DNA from: Streptomyces djakartensis
GTDB lineage: Bacteria; Actinomycetota; Actinomycetes; Streptomycetales; Streptomycetaceae
NCBI RefSeq assembly: GCF_014651075.1
Contig: NZ_BMWE01000011.1
Coordinates: forward strand, 233,761 to 297,760
Length of the DNA stretch: 64,000 nucleotides
Reading direction: 5' to 3'
Shown here: one piece after another, positions 9,830 to 18,222 of the stretch
How positions within the stretch are numbered: the first letter of the stretch is position 1
How the letters are laid out: the number at the start of each line of letters is the position of its first letter
Program-made: the position numbers and the translations under genes
Notes under the pieces: generated by a model
Database searches by the model: none
Told to the model about the DNA's origin: nothing
What the model saw: the letters and a program-made list of their open reading frames with translations, nothing else

Positions 9830-10627
9830 ATGCCCCCGGCCAGGAAACGCACCCGCAGCTACGACCCCGTCAAGACCCGCACGGCCGTGCTCGCGCAGTA
9901 CGGACACGTCCGGGCCGGTGTCGCCACGCTCACCCCGGACCAGCTCGCCCTGCCCACCCGGCTGGGCGACTGGACGGTCCGGGAGCTGGTCGCGCACCTC
10001 GGCATGACCCTCGGGGCGGTCTCCGCCCTGCTCGGCCTGCCCGAGCCGTCCGAGCAGGACGGCACGCTGCTCGACTGGCCCTTCGCGATCGCCGCCGACG
10101 CACCGGCCATCGCCGCGCACGCCCGTGAGCTGGCCGAACGCCACCCGGACCCGGACGCCCACCTCGCCGCCGCGGAGGAACGCTTCACCGCCGACCTCGC
10201 CGCGCGCCCGGGCACCAGGCTGCTCCCCACCAGCGCGGGAGCCCTGCCCCTGGCCGACTACCTCGTCACCCGCACCGTCGAACTCGTCGTCCACACCGAC
10301 GACCTCAACGCCGCTGTCCCCGGCCTGGACATCCCCTACGACCGTCAGGCCCTCGCCGCCTGCACCCGGCTGCTCGCCGACGCGCTGGCCGCGAAGGCGC
10401 CCGGCGGCTCGACGGAGGTGCGGGTGCCGCCGTACGCGGTGGTGCAGTGTGTCGAGGGGCCGAGGCACACCCGGGGCACCCCGCCCAACGTGGTCGAGAC
10501 GGACCCGCTGACCTGGCTCCGGCTGGCGACCGGGCGGCTGACCTGGCAGCAGGCGGTCGAGGACGCGCACGTCAGCGCCAGTGGGGAGCGGGCGGACCTG
10601 TCGGCCTACCTGCCACTGATGGCATAA
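9830..10627 (+). CDS. Maleylpyruvate isomerase/DinB-like (TIGR03083 family) protein
   Basis: 265 aa. The sequence GDWTVRELVAHLGMTLGAVSALL near residues 45-65 and LADYLVTRTVELVVHTDDLNAA near residues 140-160 are the conserved helices of the actinobacterial TIGR03083 group. These proteins use a four-helix metal-binding core related to mycothiol-dependent maleylpyruvate isomerase and carry a C-terminal sterol-carrier-like domain. Mycothiol use is expected in Streptomyces, but the substrate is unknown. The ATG lies five bases after the M23 stop, so the two belong to one operon. Confidence 0.75.
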   Translation: MPPARKRTRSYDPVKTRTAVLAQYGHVRAGVATLTPDQLALPTRLGDWTVRELVAHLGMTLGAVSALLGLPEPSEQDGTLLDWPFAIAADAPAIAAHARELAERHPDPDAHLAAAEERFTADLAARPGTRLLPTSAGALPLADYLVTRTVELVVHTDDLNAAVPGLDIPYDRQALAACTRLLADALAAKAPGGSTEVRVPPYAVVQCVEGPRHTRGTPPNVVETDPLTWLRLATGRLTWQQAVEDAHVSASGERADLSAYLPLMA

Positions 10628-10664
10628 GGGGAACCGATCCCCCCGGGTCACCCGTCGAAGCGGC

Positions 10665-11438
10665 ATGGACAGGCAGAAGCAGCGCATCACCCTGACGGCC
10701 GCGGCCATGCTCGTCCCGCTCATGGCGGCCTGTGGAGCTGAGCAGGCGGACGGCGGCAGCGCCTCGGTCGGTGCCGGCAAGCCGGTGACCGGCGTGCGGT
10801 GGAACGTGGACAGCGTCACCGCCGACGGCAGGACCCATGAGGCACCCGACGGCGCCCACATGACCATCGACAAGGGCCGGGCCGAGGGCAGCTTCGGCTG
10901 CAACGACTTCGGCGCCGAAGCCACCGTCGACGGCGACCGCGTCCGGCTCAGCAAGACCAGGGCCACCGAGATGGCGTGCGAGAACAAGCCCATGGCGTTC
11001 GAGGAGACCCTCGCACGCACGCTCTCCGACCAGGAGTTCAAAGCCAGGGTGGACGGCGACCGCCTCACCCTCACCACCGAGCAGGGGGACACCGTCCGCC
11101 TGACCGAGGCGAAGGACGCCCCGCTGAGCGGCACCAGGTGGACCGTCACGGCCCCGGAGGCCGACGGCCGCGCCCACCTCACCTTCGACGCGAGGAAGGG
11201 CACCGTCTCCGGCAGCCTCGGCTGCAACAAGGTGAACGCCGAGGCCACCGTGCGCGACCGCGATATCACCCTCGGCCCCCCGGCCACGACCCGAATGATG
11301 TGCGAAGACTCACTCATGGCCGACGAGAAGGCTCTGCTGCGTCTCTTCGACGGTGAGCTGAAATACCGCGTCGAACACCAAACCCTCACGCTGACCAGCG
11401 ACAACGGCATGACGGTGCGAGCTGTCGCCGGGCAGTGA
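10665..11438 (+). CDS. Lipoprotein with two META (HslJ-like) domains
   Basis: 257 aa. A signal peptide ends in the lipobox LMAAC with the modified Cys at residue 23. Two META domains follow, each with the pattern TGVRWNV/GTRWTV, then GSFGCNDFGAEA/GSLGCNKVNAEA and a later MACENKP/MMCEDSL motif. META domains occur in HslJ-type heat-resistance lipoproteins. The Cys in each repeat (GCN and M-CE) are conserved and could form disulfides outside the membrane. The stop overlaps an alternative upstream GTG for purF, but purF has its own promoter-like sequence. Confidence 0.85.
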   Translation: MDRQKQRITLTAAAMLVPLMAACGAEQADGGSASVGAGKPVTGVRWNVDSVTADGRTHEAPDGAHMTIDKGRAEGSFGCNDFGAEATVDGDRVRLSKTRATEMACENKPMAFEETLARTLSDQEFKARVDGDRLTLTTEQGDTVRLTEAKDAPLSGTRWTVTAPEADGRAHLTFDARKGTVSGSLGCNKVNAEATVRDRDITLGPPATTRMMCEDSLMADEKALLRLFDGELKYRVEHQTLTLTSDNGMTVRAVAGQ

Positions 11439-11463
11439 CCCACGAAAAGTCCGGTATCCCCAA

Positions 11464-11493
11464 TTCGGACCAGTGGGCGACCTCGCCTACACT
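11464..11493 (+). promoter_or_regulatory. Promoter of purF (leaderless)
   Basis: TTCGGA (11464-11469), 18 bases, TACACT (11488-11493), then seven bases to the GTG at 11501. The predicted start coincides with the GTG, and no Shine-Dalgarno is present, so a leaderless transcript is likely. Confidence 0.6.
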
Positions 11494-11500
11494 CGGTGGC

Positions 11501-13027
11501 GTGCCACGTGGTGACGGACGACTCAACCACGACCTGCTCCCCGGCGAGAAGGGCCCCCAGGACGCTTGTGGCGTCTTCGGTGTCTGGGCTCCGGGCGAAG
11601 AGGTCGCCAAGCTCACGTACTTCGGGCTCTACGCCCTCCAGCATCGAGGCCAGGAATCCGCGGGAATCGCGGTCAGCAACGGCTCGCAGATCCTCGTCTT
11701 CAAGGACATGGGCCTGGTCTCCCAGGTCTTCGACGAGACCTCCCTCGGCTCGCTCCAGGGTCACATCGCGGTCGGTCACGCCCGCTACTCGACCACGGGT
11801 GCGTCCGTGTGGGAGAACGCCCAGCCGACGTTCCGCGCGACCGGGCACGGCTCCATCGCGCTCGGCCACAACGGCAACCTCGTCAACACCGCCCAGCTCG
11901 CCGAGATGGTCGCCGACCTGCCCAAGCAGGAGGGCCGCACCCCGCGCGTCGCGGCGACCAACGACACCGACCTGCTCACCGCGCTCCTCGCGGCCCAGAC
12001 GGACGAGGACGGCAAGCCGCTGACCATCGAGGAGGCCGCGCACAGCATCCTCCCGCAGGTCAAGGGCGCCTTCTCCCTCGTCTTCATGGACGAGCACACC
12101 CTGTACGCGGCCCGCGACCCGCAGGGCATCCGCCCGCTGGTCCTCGGCCGGCTGGAGCGCGGCTGGGTCGTCGCCTCCGAGTCCGCGGCCCTCGACATCT
12201 GCGGCGCCAGCTTCGTCCGCGAGATCGAGCCGGGCGAGTTCGTCGCCATCGACGAGAACGGCCTGCGCAGCTCCCGCTTCGCGGACGCGAAGCCCAAGGG
12301 CTGTGTCTTCGAGTACGTGTACCTGGCCCGCCCGGACACCGACATCGCCGGCCGGAACGTCTACCTCTCCCGCGTGGAGATGGGCCGCCGCCTGGCCAAG
12401 GAGGCCCCGGTCGAGGCCGACCTGGTCATAGCGACCCCGGAGTCGGGCACCCCCGCCGCCATCGGTTACGCGGAGGCCTCCGGCATCCCCTTCGGCAACG
12501 GCCTGGTGAAGAACGCCTACGTGGGCCGTACGTTCATCCAGCCCTCGCAGACCATCCGCCAGCTGGGCATCCGCCTGAAGCTGAACCCGCTGAAGGAAGT
12601 CATCAAGGGCAAGCGCCTGGTCGTCGTCGACGACTCGATCGTGCGCGGCAACACCCAGCGCGCCCTGGTCCGCATGCTCCGCGAGGCGGGCGCCGCCGAG
12701 GTCCACATCCGGATCTCCTCGCCGCCCGTGAAGTGGCCCTGCTTCTTCGGCATCGACTTCGCCACCCGCGCCGAGCTCATCGCCAACGGCATGACCGTCG
12801 AAGAGATCGGCACCTCCATGGGCGCCGACTCCCTGGCGTACATCTCCATCGACGGCATGATCGAGGCGACCACCATCGCCAAGCCGAACCTGTGCCGCGC
12901 CTGCTTCGACGGCGAGTACCCGATGGACCTCCCGGACCCCGAGCTGCTGGGCAAGCAGCTCCTGGAGACCGAGCTGGCCGCCGGCCCGGCCGCCACGGCC
13001 GCCGCCGACGCGATCCGCCGCCCGTAG
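11501..13027 (+). CDS. purF: Amidophosphoribosyltransferase
   Basis: 508 aa from the GTG at 11501. An alternative GTG at 11435 is in frame but lies upstream of a good -10 box. The N-terminal glutaminase nucleophile is Cys23 in QDACGVFG, after an 11- to 22-residue propeptide that is normally removed. YFGLYALQHRGQESAGIA, ARYSTTG and GHNGNLVN are glutaminase motifs. The PRPP loop is VVVDDSIVRGNT, and Cys residues in MDLPDPELLG-flanking CRACFDGEYP suggest the Fe-S-containing B. subtilis type. PurF makes phosphoribosylamine, the first committed purine step, and is usually inhibited by purine nucleotides. purM follows after 44 bases. Confidence 0.96.
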   Translation: MPRGDGRLNHDLLPGEKGPQDACGVFGVWAPGEEVAKLTYFGLYALQHRGQESAGIAVSNGSQILVFKDMGLVSQVFDETSLGSLQGHIAVGHARYSTTGASVWENAQPTFRATGHGSIALGHNGNLVNTAQLAEMVADLPKQEGRTPRVAATNDTDLLTALLAAQTDEDGKPLTIEEAAHSILPQVKGAFSLVFMDEHTLYAARDPQGIRPLVLGRLERGWVVASESAALDICGASFVREIEPGEFVAIDENGLRSSRFADAKPKGCVFEYVYLARPDTDIAGRNVYLSRVEMGRRLAKEAPVEADLVIATPESGTPAAIGYAEASGIPFGNGLVKNAYVGRTFIQPSQTIRQLGIRLKLNPLKEVIKGKRLVVVDDSIVRGNTQRALVRMLREAGAAEVHIRISSPPVKWPCFFGIDFATRAELIANGMTVEEIGTSMGADSLAYISIDGMIEATTIAKPNLCRACFDGEYPMDLPDPELLGKQLLETELAAGPAATAAADAIRRP

Positions 13028-13071
13028 TCAGCCCGTATCACCTGCCGTACGACACGAAAGCTCTCACAGCC

Positions 13072-14151
13072 ATGTCTGAGAACCCCAGTGCCGAGGGCGG
13101 CGCCAGCTACGCAGCCGCGGGCGTCGACATCGAAGCCGGCGACCGCGCCGTCGAACTCATGAAGGAGTGGGTGAAGAAGGCCCAGCGCCCCGAGGTCCTC
13201 GGCGGCCTCGGCGGCTTCGCCGGCCTCTTCGACGCCTCCGCCCTGAAGAACTACGAGCGGCCCCTGCTCGCCTCCGCCACGGACGGCGTCGGCACCAAGG
13301 TCGACATCGCCCGGCAGATGGGCATCTACGACTCCATCGGCCACGACCTGGTCGCCATGGTCATGGACGACATCGTGGTGTGCGGCGCCGAGCCGCTGTT
13401 CATGACCGACTACATCTGCGTCGGCAAGGTTCACCCCGAGCGGGTCGCCGCCATCGTCAAGGGCATCGCCGAGGGCTGTGTGCTGGCCGGCTGCGCCCTG
13501 GTCGGCGGTGAGACGGCCGAGCACCCGGGCCTGCTGGGCGAGGACGACTTCGACGTCGCCGGCGCCGGTACGGGCGTCGTGGAGGCCGACCGACTGCTCG
13601 GCGCGGATCGTATCCGGACGGGTGACGCGGTGATCGCCATGGCGTCCTCCGGTCTTCACTCGAACGGGTACTCCCTCGTCCGGCACGTCCTGCTGAACCA
13701 GGCCGGCCTCGCGCTGGACGCCCACATCGACGAGCTCGGCCGCACCCTCGGCGAGGAGCTGCTGGAGCCGACGAAGATCTACTCGCTGGACTGCCTGGCC
13801 CTGATGCGCACCACCGAGGTGCACGCCTTCAGCCACGTCACCGGCGGCGGACTCGCGGCCAACCTGGCCCGGGTCATCCCCGACGGCCTGCACGCGATCG
13901 TCGACCGCTCCACCTGGACCCCGGCCCCGATCTTCGACCTCGTCGGACGGACGGGCCAGGTCGAGCGCCTGGAGCTGGAGAAGACCCTCAACATGGGCGT
14001 CGGCATGATCGCGATCGTGCCGCAGGAGTCCGTGGACGTGGCCCTGGCGACCCTCGGCGACCGTGGTGTGGACGCCTGGGTGGCAGGCGAGATCACGGAC
14101 CGGGGCGAGCACCCCACGGGTGCCGCCCTGATCGGTGACTACGCGAGCTGA
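13072..14151 (+). CDS. purM: Phosphoribosylformylglycinamidine cyclo-ligase (AIR synthetase)
   Basis: 359 aa. The start ATG gives MSENPSAEGG; the longer upstream frame is a shadow of purF. Motifs include YAAAGVDIEAGD, the ATP loop LASATDGVGTKVDIA, VCGAEPLFMTDYI, LVGGETAEHPG and HVTGGGLAANLARV. It closes the imidazole ring of AIR using ATP. It lies directly behind purF, and the pair is separated from purSQL by five kilobases. A long hairpin follows the stop. Confidence 0.97.
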   Translation: MSENPSAEGGASYAAAGVDIEAGDRAVELMKEWVKKAQRPEVLGGLGGFAGLFDASALKNYERPLLASATDGVGTKVDIARQMGIYDSIGHDLVAMVMDDIVVCGAEPLFMTDYICVGKVHPERVAAIVKGIAEGCVLAGCALVGGETAEHPGLLGEDDFDVAGAGTGVVEADRLLGADRIRTGDAVIAMASSGLHSNGYSLVRHVLLNQAGLALDAHIDELGRTLGEELLEPTKIYSLDCLALMRTTEVHAFSHVTGGGLAANLARVIPDGLHAIVDRSTWTPAPIFDLVGRTGQVERLELEKTLNMGVGMIAIVPQESVDVALATLGDRGVDAWVAGEITDRGEHPTGAALIGDYAS

Positions 14152-14163
14152 GCACGGGGTCGT

Positions 14164-14234
14164 GACCTTGCGCGCAGCACAGAACCCGGTCGGTGACCGA
14201 AGTCCCCGACCGGGTGAGTGCTCAGTGCAAGGTC
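14164..14234. terminator. Long imperfect stem-loop between convergent purM and DUF3073 gene
   Basis: Nested arms pair across 71 bases: 14164-14171 with 14227-14234, 14176-14180 with 14218-14222, and 14184-14193 with 14206-14215. It covers nearly the whole gap between the two converging genes and its left-hand end pairs with the last bases of the DUF3073 gene. It probably acts as a bidirectional terminator. Confidence 0.75.
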
Positions 14235-14478
14235 AAGCGCCGCGACGATGTTGTGAGGACTGGTCGTCCTCGTCGTCGTCGTCCTCGTAGAGGTCGGCGT
14301 ACCGTGCGTACAGGTCGTCGTCCTCATCGTCTTCGAACGGCTCGCCGTTAGGCGGCTGCGGATTCGAAGGCGATGCACCCAGCTCCTCAGCCAGGCGTGA
14401 GAGGTCAGTCCCACCGCTGTTGTACTTCAGCTGGCGGGCGACCTTCGTCTGCTTGGCCTTGGCCCGGCCGCGCCCCAT
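14233..14478 (-). CDS. DUF3073 family protein
   Basis: 81 aa, start MGRGRAKAKQTKVARQLKYN. The N-terminal 30 residues are basic and the C-terminal 35 are strongly acidic (DDEDDDLYARYADLYEDDDDEDD). This charge-split small protein is conserved across actinobacteria as DUF3073, and its position near purM and bldC is typical. The function is unknown; the basic N-terminus could contact nucleic acid. Its minus-strand promoter probably contains a TAAAAT element at 14677-14682. Confidence 0.88.
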   Translation of the reverse strand: MGRGRAKAKQTKVARQLKYNSGGTDLSRLAEELGASPSNPQPPNGEPFEDDEDDDLYARYADLYEDDDDEDDQSSQHRRGA

Positions 14479-14784
14479 GGCTCGACCCCCTCAACGACGG
14501 GGCTCGACGGCCCCAGAGTCTTGACACGCGTTCATGGTCCGGCACGGACTCTCCGCGGAGAGACCGGTCCGTAGGGCTTCCACGGTACCTGAGCCCGCGC
14601 CCATACGATACGTCGCCCGCATGACGTGCCCGTGCCCAGGACCTTCGAGGCGCCCCGTCCTCGCTGGTCAACCGCGATTTTAACCACTTATCGGCGGTCG
14701 ACCCGCCGGTAGAAGTGAGAGTTCTCTCTAACTGCCCACCGACGGGTACCGGCCAAACGTGCGAGGCCCTCGAAGCGGCGCCCG
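14479..14784. other. Intergenic region upstream of the DUF3073 gene and downstream of vdh
   Basis: About 300 bases with no credible gene. On the minus strand it holds an A+T-rich stretch with a TAAAAT -10-like box (14677-14682), close to a G+C-rich near-palindrome at 14694-14708. It is the likely promoter and regulatory zone of the DUF3073 gene. No convincing terminator for vdh is visible. Confidence 0.4.
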
Positions 14785-15888
14785 TCAGCGGGCCCGGCGC
14801 GCCGCGGCCGCGTCGTGCATCCGCTGCTCGGCGATCCGGTCGGCCGCGGCGGCCGGCGGAATGCCGTCTTCCTTCGCACGTGCGAATATGGCCAGCGTGG
14901 TGTCGAAGATCTTCGCCGCCTTCGCCTTGCACCGCTCGAAGTCGAAGCCGTGCAACTCGTCGGCCACCTGGATGACGCCGCCGGCGTTCACCACGTAGTC
15001 CGGCGCGTAGAGGATCCCGCGGTCGGCGAGGTCCTTCTCCACGCCCGGGTGGGCGAGCTGGTTGTTGGCGGCGCCGCAGACCACCTCGGCGGTCAGCACG
15101 GGAACGGTGTCGTCGTTCAGGGCGCCGCCCAGCGCGCAGGGGGCGTAGACGCCGAGACCGTCGACGCGGATCAGCTCGTCGGTGTCCCTGACCGCGACGA
15201 CGTCGCGGTGCCGCTCGGTGATCCGCCGTACGGCTTCCTCGCGCACGTCCGTGACGAAGACCTCGGCGCCCTCCTTCACGAGGTGCTCCACCAGGTGGTG
15301 GCCGACCTTGCCGACGCCGGCGATGCCCACCCGCCTGGCCCGCAGCGACGGATCGCCCCACAGGTGCTGCGCGGAGGCCCGCATGCCCTGGTAGACGCCG
15401 TAGGCGGTGAGGACGGAGGAGTCCCCGGCGCCGCCGTTCTCCGGGGAGCGCCCGGTGGTCCAGCGGCACTCACGGGCCACGACGTCCATGTCGGCGACGT
15501 ACGTGCCGACGTCGCAGGCGGTGACGTACCGGCCGCCGAGCGAGGCCACGAACCGGCCGTAGGCGAGGAGCAGCTCCTCGGTCTTGATCTTCTCCGGGTC
15601 ACCGATGATCACGGCCTTGCCGCCGCCGTGGTCGAGACCGGCCATGGCGTTCTTGTACGACATGCCGCGGGCGAGGTTCAGCGCGTCGGCGACGGCCTCC
15701 GCCTCGTTCGCGTACGGGTAGAAGCGCGTACCGCCGAGCGCGGGGCCGAGGGCGGTGGAGTGCAGGGCGATGACGGCCTTGAGGCCGCTCGCGCGGTCCT
15801 GGCAGAGGACGACTTGCTCATGTCCCCCCTGGTCCGAGTGGAACAGGGTGTGCAGTACATCAGCAGGTACGCCGGTTACGTCGGTCAC
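14785..15888 (-). CDS. vdh: Valine (leucine/phenylalanine-type) dehydrogenase
   Basis: 367 aa. The GTG at 15888 is chosen because AGGAG lies about seven bases upstream; the protein then begins TDVTGVPADVLHTLF. The substrate domain carries GGTRFYPYANEAEAV and the catalytic Lys in HGGGKAVI; the Rossmann domain has GVGKVGHHL. The C-terminal region includes CGAANNQLAHPG and APDYVVNAGGVIQVADE. It deaminates valine, leucine and isoleucine to 2-oxo acids and so feeds branched-chain acyl-CoA precursors for fatty acids and polyketides. It is transcribed divergently from the gene at 16112. Confidence 0.93.
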   Translation of the reverse strand: MTDVTGVPADVLHTLFHSDQGGHEQVVLCQDRASGLKAVIALHSTALGPALGGTRFYPYANEAEAVADALNLARGMSYKNAMAGLDHGGGKAVIIGDPEKIKTEELLLAYGRFVASLGGRYVTACDVGTYVADMDVVARECRWTTGRSPENGGAGDSSVLTAYGVYQGMRASAQHLWGDPSLRARRVGIAGVGKVGHHLVEHLVKEGAEVFVTDVREEAVRRITERHRDVVAVRDTDELIRVDGLGVYAPCALGGALNDDTVPVLTAEVVCGAANNQLAHPGVEKDLADRGILYAPDYVVNAGGVIQVADELHGFDFERCKAKAAKIFDTTLAIFARAKEDGIPPAAAADRIAEQRMHDAAAARRAR

Positions 15889-16111
15889 TGTGGTGACTCC
15901 TGAGTAGTTGCGGCGGGCGGAGACAGGGCTCCCGTGCGGGTGGCGGGAACTGTTGAGCATGAGATTAGAGCCTGGTCGGCCCGTCGGCCGCACAGTGCTC
16001 AGGATCACCTCCGACTGGAGTACGCACGTGCGACGATTTGCATAGATTTCCCGTGCGTTTGTGAGTGGGTCCGGCAGGTTTTCGCGACGGCGCGCGGGGG
16101 AGGGAGCAGGC

Positions 16112-16957
16112 GTGCCCAAGGTGTCCTCGGTGATCGTCCCCTACGCGAGCTATCTGCGCGTGTACGAACCGCTGGCCGCCTTCCCCGAGCCGGAGCGCAG
16201 CCAGTGGGCCCGCTACGCCCGTCGTACGGACCGCCCCTCGTACCAGGACGAACTCCGCCGCGCCCTGGCCGGTTTGGCATCCACCCCGCCGGTCCCGGTG
16301 CCGGTGCACGAGAGCGAGGACGCCTTCGTGCTCGAGGTGGAGGGCGTCGTCTGCGTCTGCCCCTGGCGCACCCGGCTGCGCGGCTGGCTGGCGCTGGACG
16401 AGCTCTCCGAGGAGCTCCCGCCGCCGGTCCTGGACGCGGTCCTGCCGCCCGTTCTGCGCCGCCAGGCCGCCCAGGACTACGAGCGCTGGCTGGCGATCAA
16501 CCCGGACGCCCGGCCGTGGATCCGCACGGCGACCTGGCAGGTGCCGATCAACTGGTTCGTGCTGGTCTCCGACGAGGAGCGCGAGTACGACAAGGGCGAC
16601 AGCGTGGACAGCACGCCGGTGCTGCGCTACCGCACGCCCATGGTCCAGGCCCGGCGGCGGGTGGCCCGGGGGCTGAGGGCCCTGAGGGAGGCCATGGACG
16701 AGGGGCCGCTGATCGACGGCCTGATCGACGTCGGGCGCTGGCTGGAGGAGTTCCACCCGCGCTCGCTCGTGGAGCTGGACTACGGCGGTCTGGTGCACGC
16801 CCTGCCGGCCGGGACGCTCGAGGACGACCATTCGGCGGCGGACGTGGCCGAGGGCATCGCCGCGCTGCGCCGGGGGGACGGAGAGGCCGCCGGGGCGGCG
16901 TACGCCCGGCTCGTGGAGCGGTGGCGTTCCGTGCGGGATCTTCGGTCGGCGAACTGA
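16112..16957 (+). CDS. Conserved hypothetical protein upstream of bldC
   Basis: 281 aa from a GTG preceded by GGGAGGGAGCAGG. I do not recognise a functional domain. The protein is soluble and acidic with a Trp-rich central part (WRTRLRGWLALDEL, DYERWLAINPDARPWIRTATWQVPINWFVLVSDEE), and has no signal peptide or membrane segment. It is conserved beside bldC in streptomycetes as far as I recall. It is transcribed divergently from vdh, and a 600-base gap follows before bldC. Confidence 0.75.
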   Translation: MPKVSSVIVPYASYLRVYEPLAAFPEPERSQWARYARRTDRPSYQDELRRALAGLASTPPVPVPVHESEDAFVLEVEGVVCVCPWRTRLRGWLALDELSEELPPPVLDAVLPPVLRRQAAQDYERWLAINPDARPWIRTATWQVPINWFVLVSDEEREYDKGDSVDSTPVLRYRTPMVQARRRVARGLRALREAMDEGPLIDGLIDVGRWLEEFHPRSLVELDYGGLVHALPAGTLEDDHSAADVAEGIAALRRGDGEAAGAAYARLVERWRSVRDLRSAN

Positions 16958-17280
16958 CCTCTGACCTTCGGCTCCTACGGACCGCTCCCGGTCGGTCACG
17001 AACTGACGTTTGACGAACCGCCCGTTTTGGGGTTTCGTCCTCGCACCGACGTTCCCGATGATCCCCTCCGTGATTGCTGAGGCTTCGTCAACAACGGACG
17101 TAGGTCCCGATCCGGGCGTACCTCTCAAGTAGGCCAAGCGTGACGGACTACACGTACGCGGCCCTTGCGCCCCTTGCCCCTCCTCATGCCAAAATAGGAC
17201 AAGGAGTCCGGGGGGCTCCTTCCGTCCCATTGCGTTGCAGTGTGGGCGGAATCTCAGCATTGCACGCTTTGGGGGGTCTG

Positions 17281-17421
17281 GTGCCTCCTGATCGCCCTGT
17301 GACTGATCGTCACAGTGGCGTGACTGTCCGCTATGGCATGGTCCATCGGCTTCCGTCGCTGATGAACACCTGGGAGGGCAATTCCATCGGTTTGGCCGAC
17401 GCGGCTGGACAGATGGTGTAG
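17281..17421 (+). CDS. Possible small ORF upstream of bldC
   Basis: 46 codons from a GTG preceded by GGGGGG; the frame is open further upstream to 17140. The peptide (with RHSGVTVRYGMVHRLPSLMN, then TWEGNSIGLADAAGQMV) is not low-complexity and lacks the Arg/Ala bias of shadow frames. I do not recognise it. It could be a real small protein or a leader peptide in the bldC 5' region. Low confidence. Confidence 0.28.
   Translation: MPPDRPVTDRHSGVTVRYGMVHRLPSLMNTWEGNSIGLADAAGQMV
17297..17315. promoter_or_regulatory. CRP-like perfect inverted repeat
   Basis: CTGTGAC and GTCACAG are separated by TGATC. The half-sites match TGTGA/TCACA of CRP, with a seven-base instead of six-base gap. It lies 240 bases before the bldC start. 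Confidence 0.4.
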
Positions 17422-17554
17422 TTGTAGTGCCGAGGACAAGCCGTTCGTCCTATAACCGACTCGACTCGCGTCCGCCATTTCGGGCAACGCGGGTCAAGGT
17501 GCAGAATTTAGAGGAAAGAACCGAGAAGGTTCGGTTCTCCCGAGGAGGCCGCTC

Positions 17555-17761
17555 ATGACCGCTCGCACCCCTGATGCCGAGCCGCTGCTGACCCCGGCTG
17601 AGGTCGCCACCATGTTCCGCGTCGACCCCAAGACGGTCACGCGGTGGGCCAAGGCCGGCAAGCTCACGTCGATCCGCACGCTCGGCGGGCATCGCCGCTA
17701 CCGCGAGGCGGAGGTCCGCGCCCTGCTCGCGGGCATCCCGCAGCAGCGCAGCGAAGCCTGA
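17555..17761 (+). CDS. bldC: Developmental regulator BldC (MerR-like DNA-binding protein)
   Basis: 68 aa, essentially a single winged HTH related to the MerR DNA-binding domain without an effector domain: LLTPAEVATMFRVDPKTVTRWAKAG, then TLGGHRRYREAEVRALLAG. Length and sequence match Streptomyces BldC, which binds direct repeats cooperatively, represses premature sporulation and also affects antibiotic production. A strong Shine-Dalgarno (GAGGAGG) precedes the ATG. The transcript probably ends at the U-tract terminator at 17907-17946. Confidence 0.97.
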   Translation: MTARTPDAEPLLTPAEVATMFRVDPKTVTRWAKAGKLTSIRTLGGHRRYREAEVRALLAGIPQQRSEA

Positions 17762-17906
17762 ACAACTGAATAACCGGGCAAACCGGCTGGTCCCCCACTG
17801 GCCGAGGCGCCCGGAACCACAGCTCCAAGCGACGCGGGTCCTGCCCCAACAGGGCTCTCGCCCACGCCAGTCAGAGCTATTCGGACACATAACAGGGTGC
17901 GTCGTC

Positions 17907-17946
17907 GATCGCGCTGGACTCCGCCGGGTCCAGCGCGATCTTTTTT
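17907..17946 (+). terminator. Rho-independent terminator downstream of bldC
   Basis: A perfect 13-bp stem (17907-17919 with 17928-17940) is followed by six T residues. It lies 146 bases after the bldC stop, so bldC mRNA would carry a long 3' UTR. Confidence 0.9.
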
Positions 17947-18222
17947 GTGCGCCCGCTGCGGACCGACCGGACGGACTGTGCGCGGACTTGTCGAAGTCTG
18001 GGGAGGGGTGACGGATCATCTGTGCGAGACACCGTAAGACTGGTGCAATTGCACATATTAAATTGACCCCTTGTAGGCGGGGAGTAAGTACCGCACTTTC
18101 CAAAACTCATGCGGTGACACCCGTCACATACCGACCGGCTTGTTAGCTCCCTCGCCGGTGCGGTAGAGGAGCCTCCGGGTCCAGCAGCCCGCGTGCGTAC
18201 GGCTGTTGGGGTCGGTCCTCGA
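17947..18222. other. Intergenic region between the bldC terminator and the DUF6274 gene
   Basis: About 275 bases without a credible gene. It contains a perfect 12-bp palindrome GTGCAATTGCAC (18043-18054) beside an unusually A+T-rich stretch (18055-18070), and a GTGAC/GTCAC inverted repeat at 18112-18125. These look like a regulatory site or a minus-strand promoter, but no gene is evident to match. Confidence 0.4.

Larger units (their letters stand above)
16958..17554. other. Long leader/intergenic region upstream of bldC
   Basis: Almost 600 bases with no large gene. It contains a CRP-like inverted repeat (17297-17315), a possible 46-codon ORF (17281-17421), a TATAAC element at 17451-17456 and an inverted GAACC-type repeat near 17517-17537 just before the bldC Shine-Dalgarno GAGGAGG. 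The size suggests complex control of bldC. Confidence 0.5.

Noticed and set aside
9584..12706. Open frame of about 1000 codons on the minus strand
   Set aside because: It covers three plus-strand genes with clear domains and shows no recognisable motif of its own.
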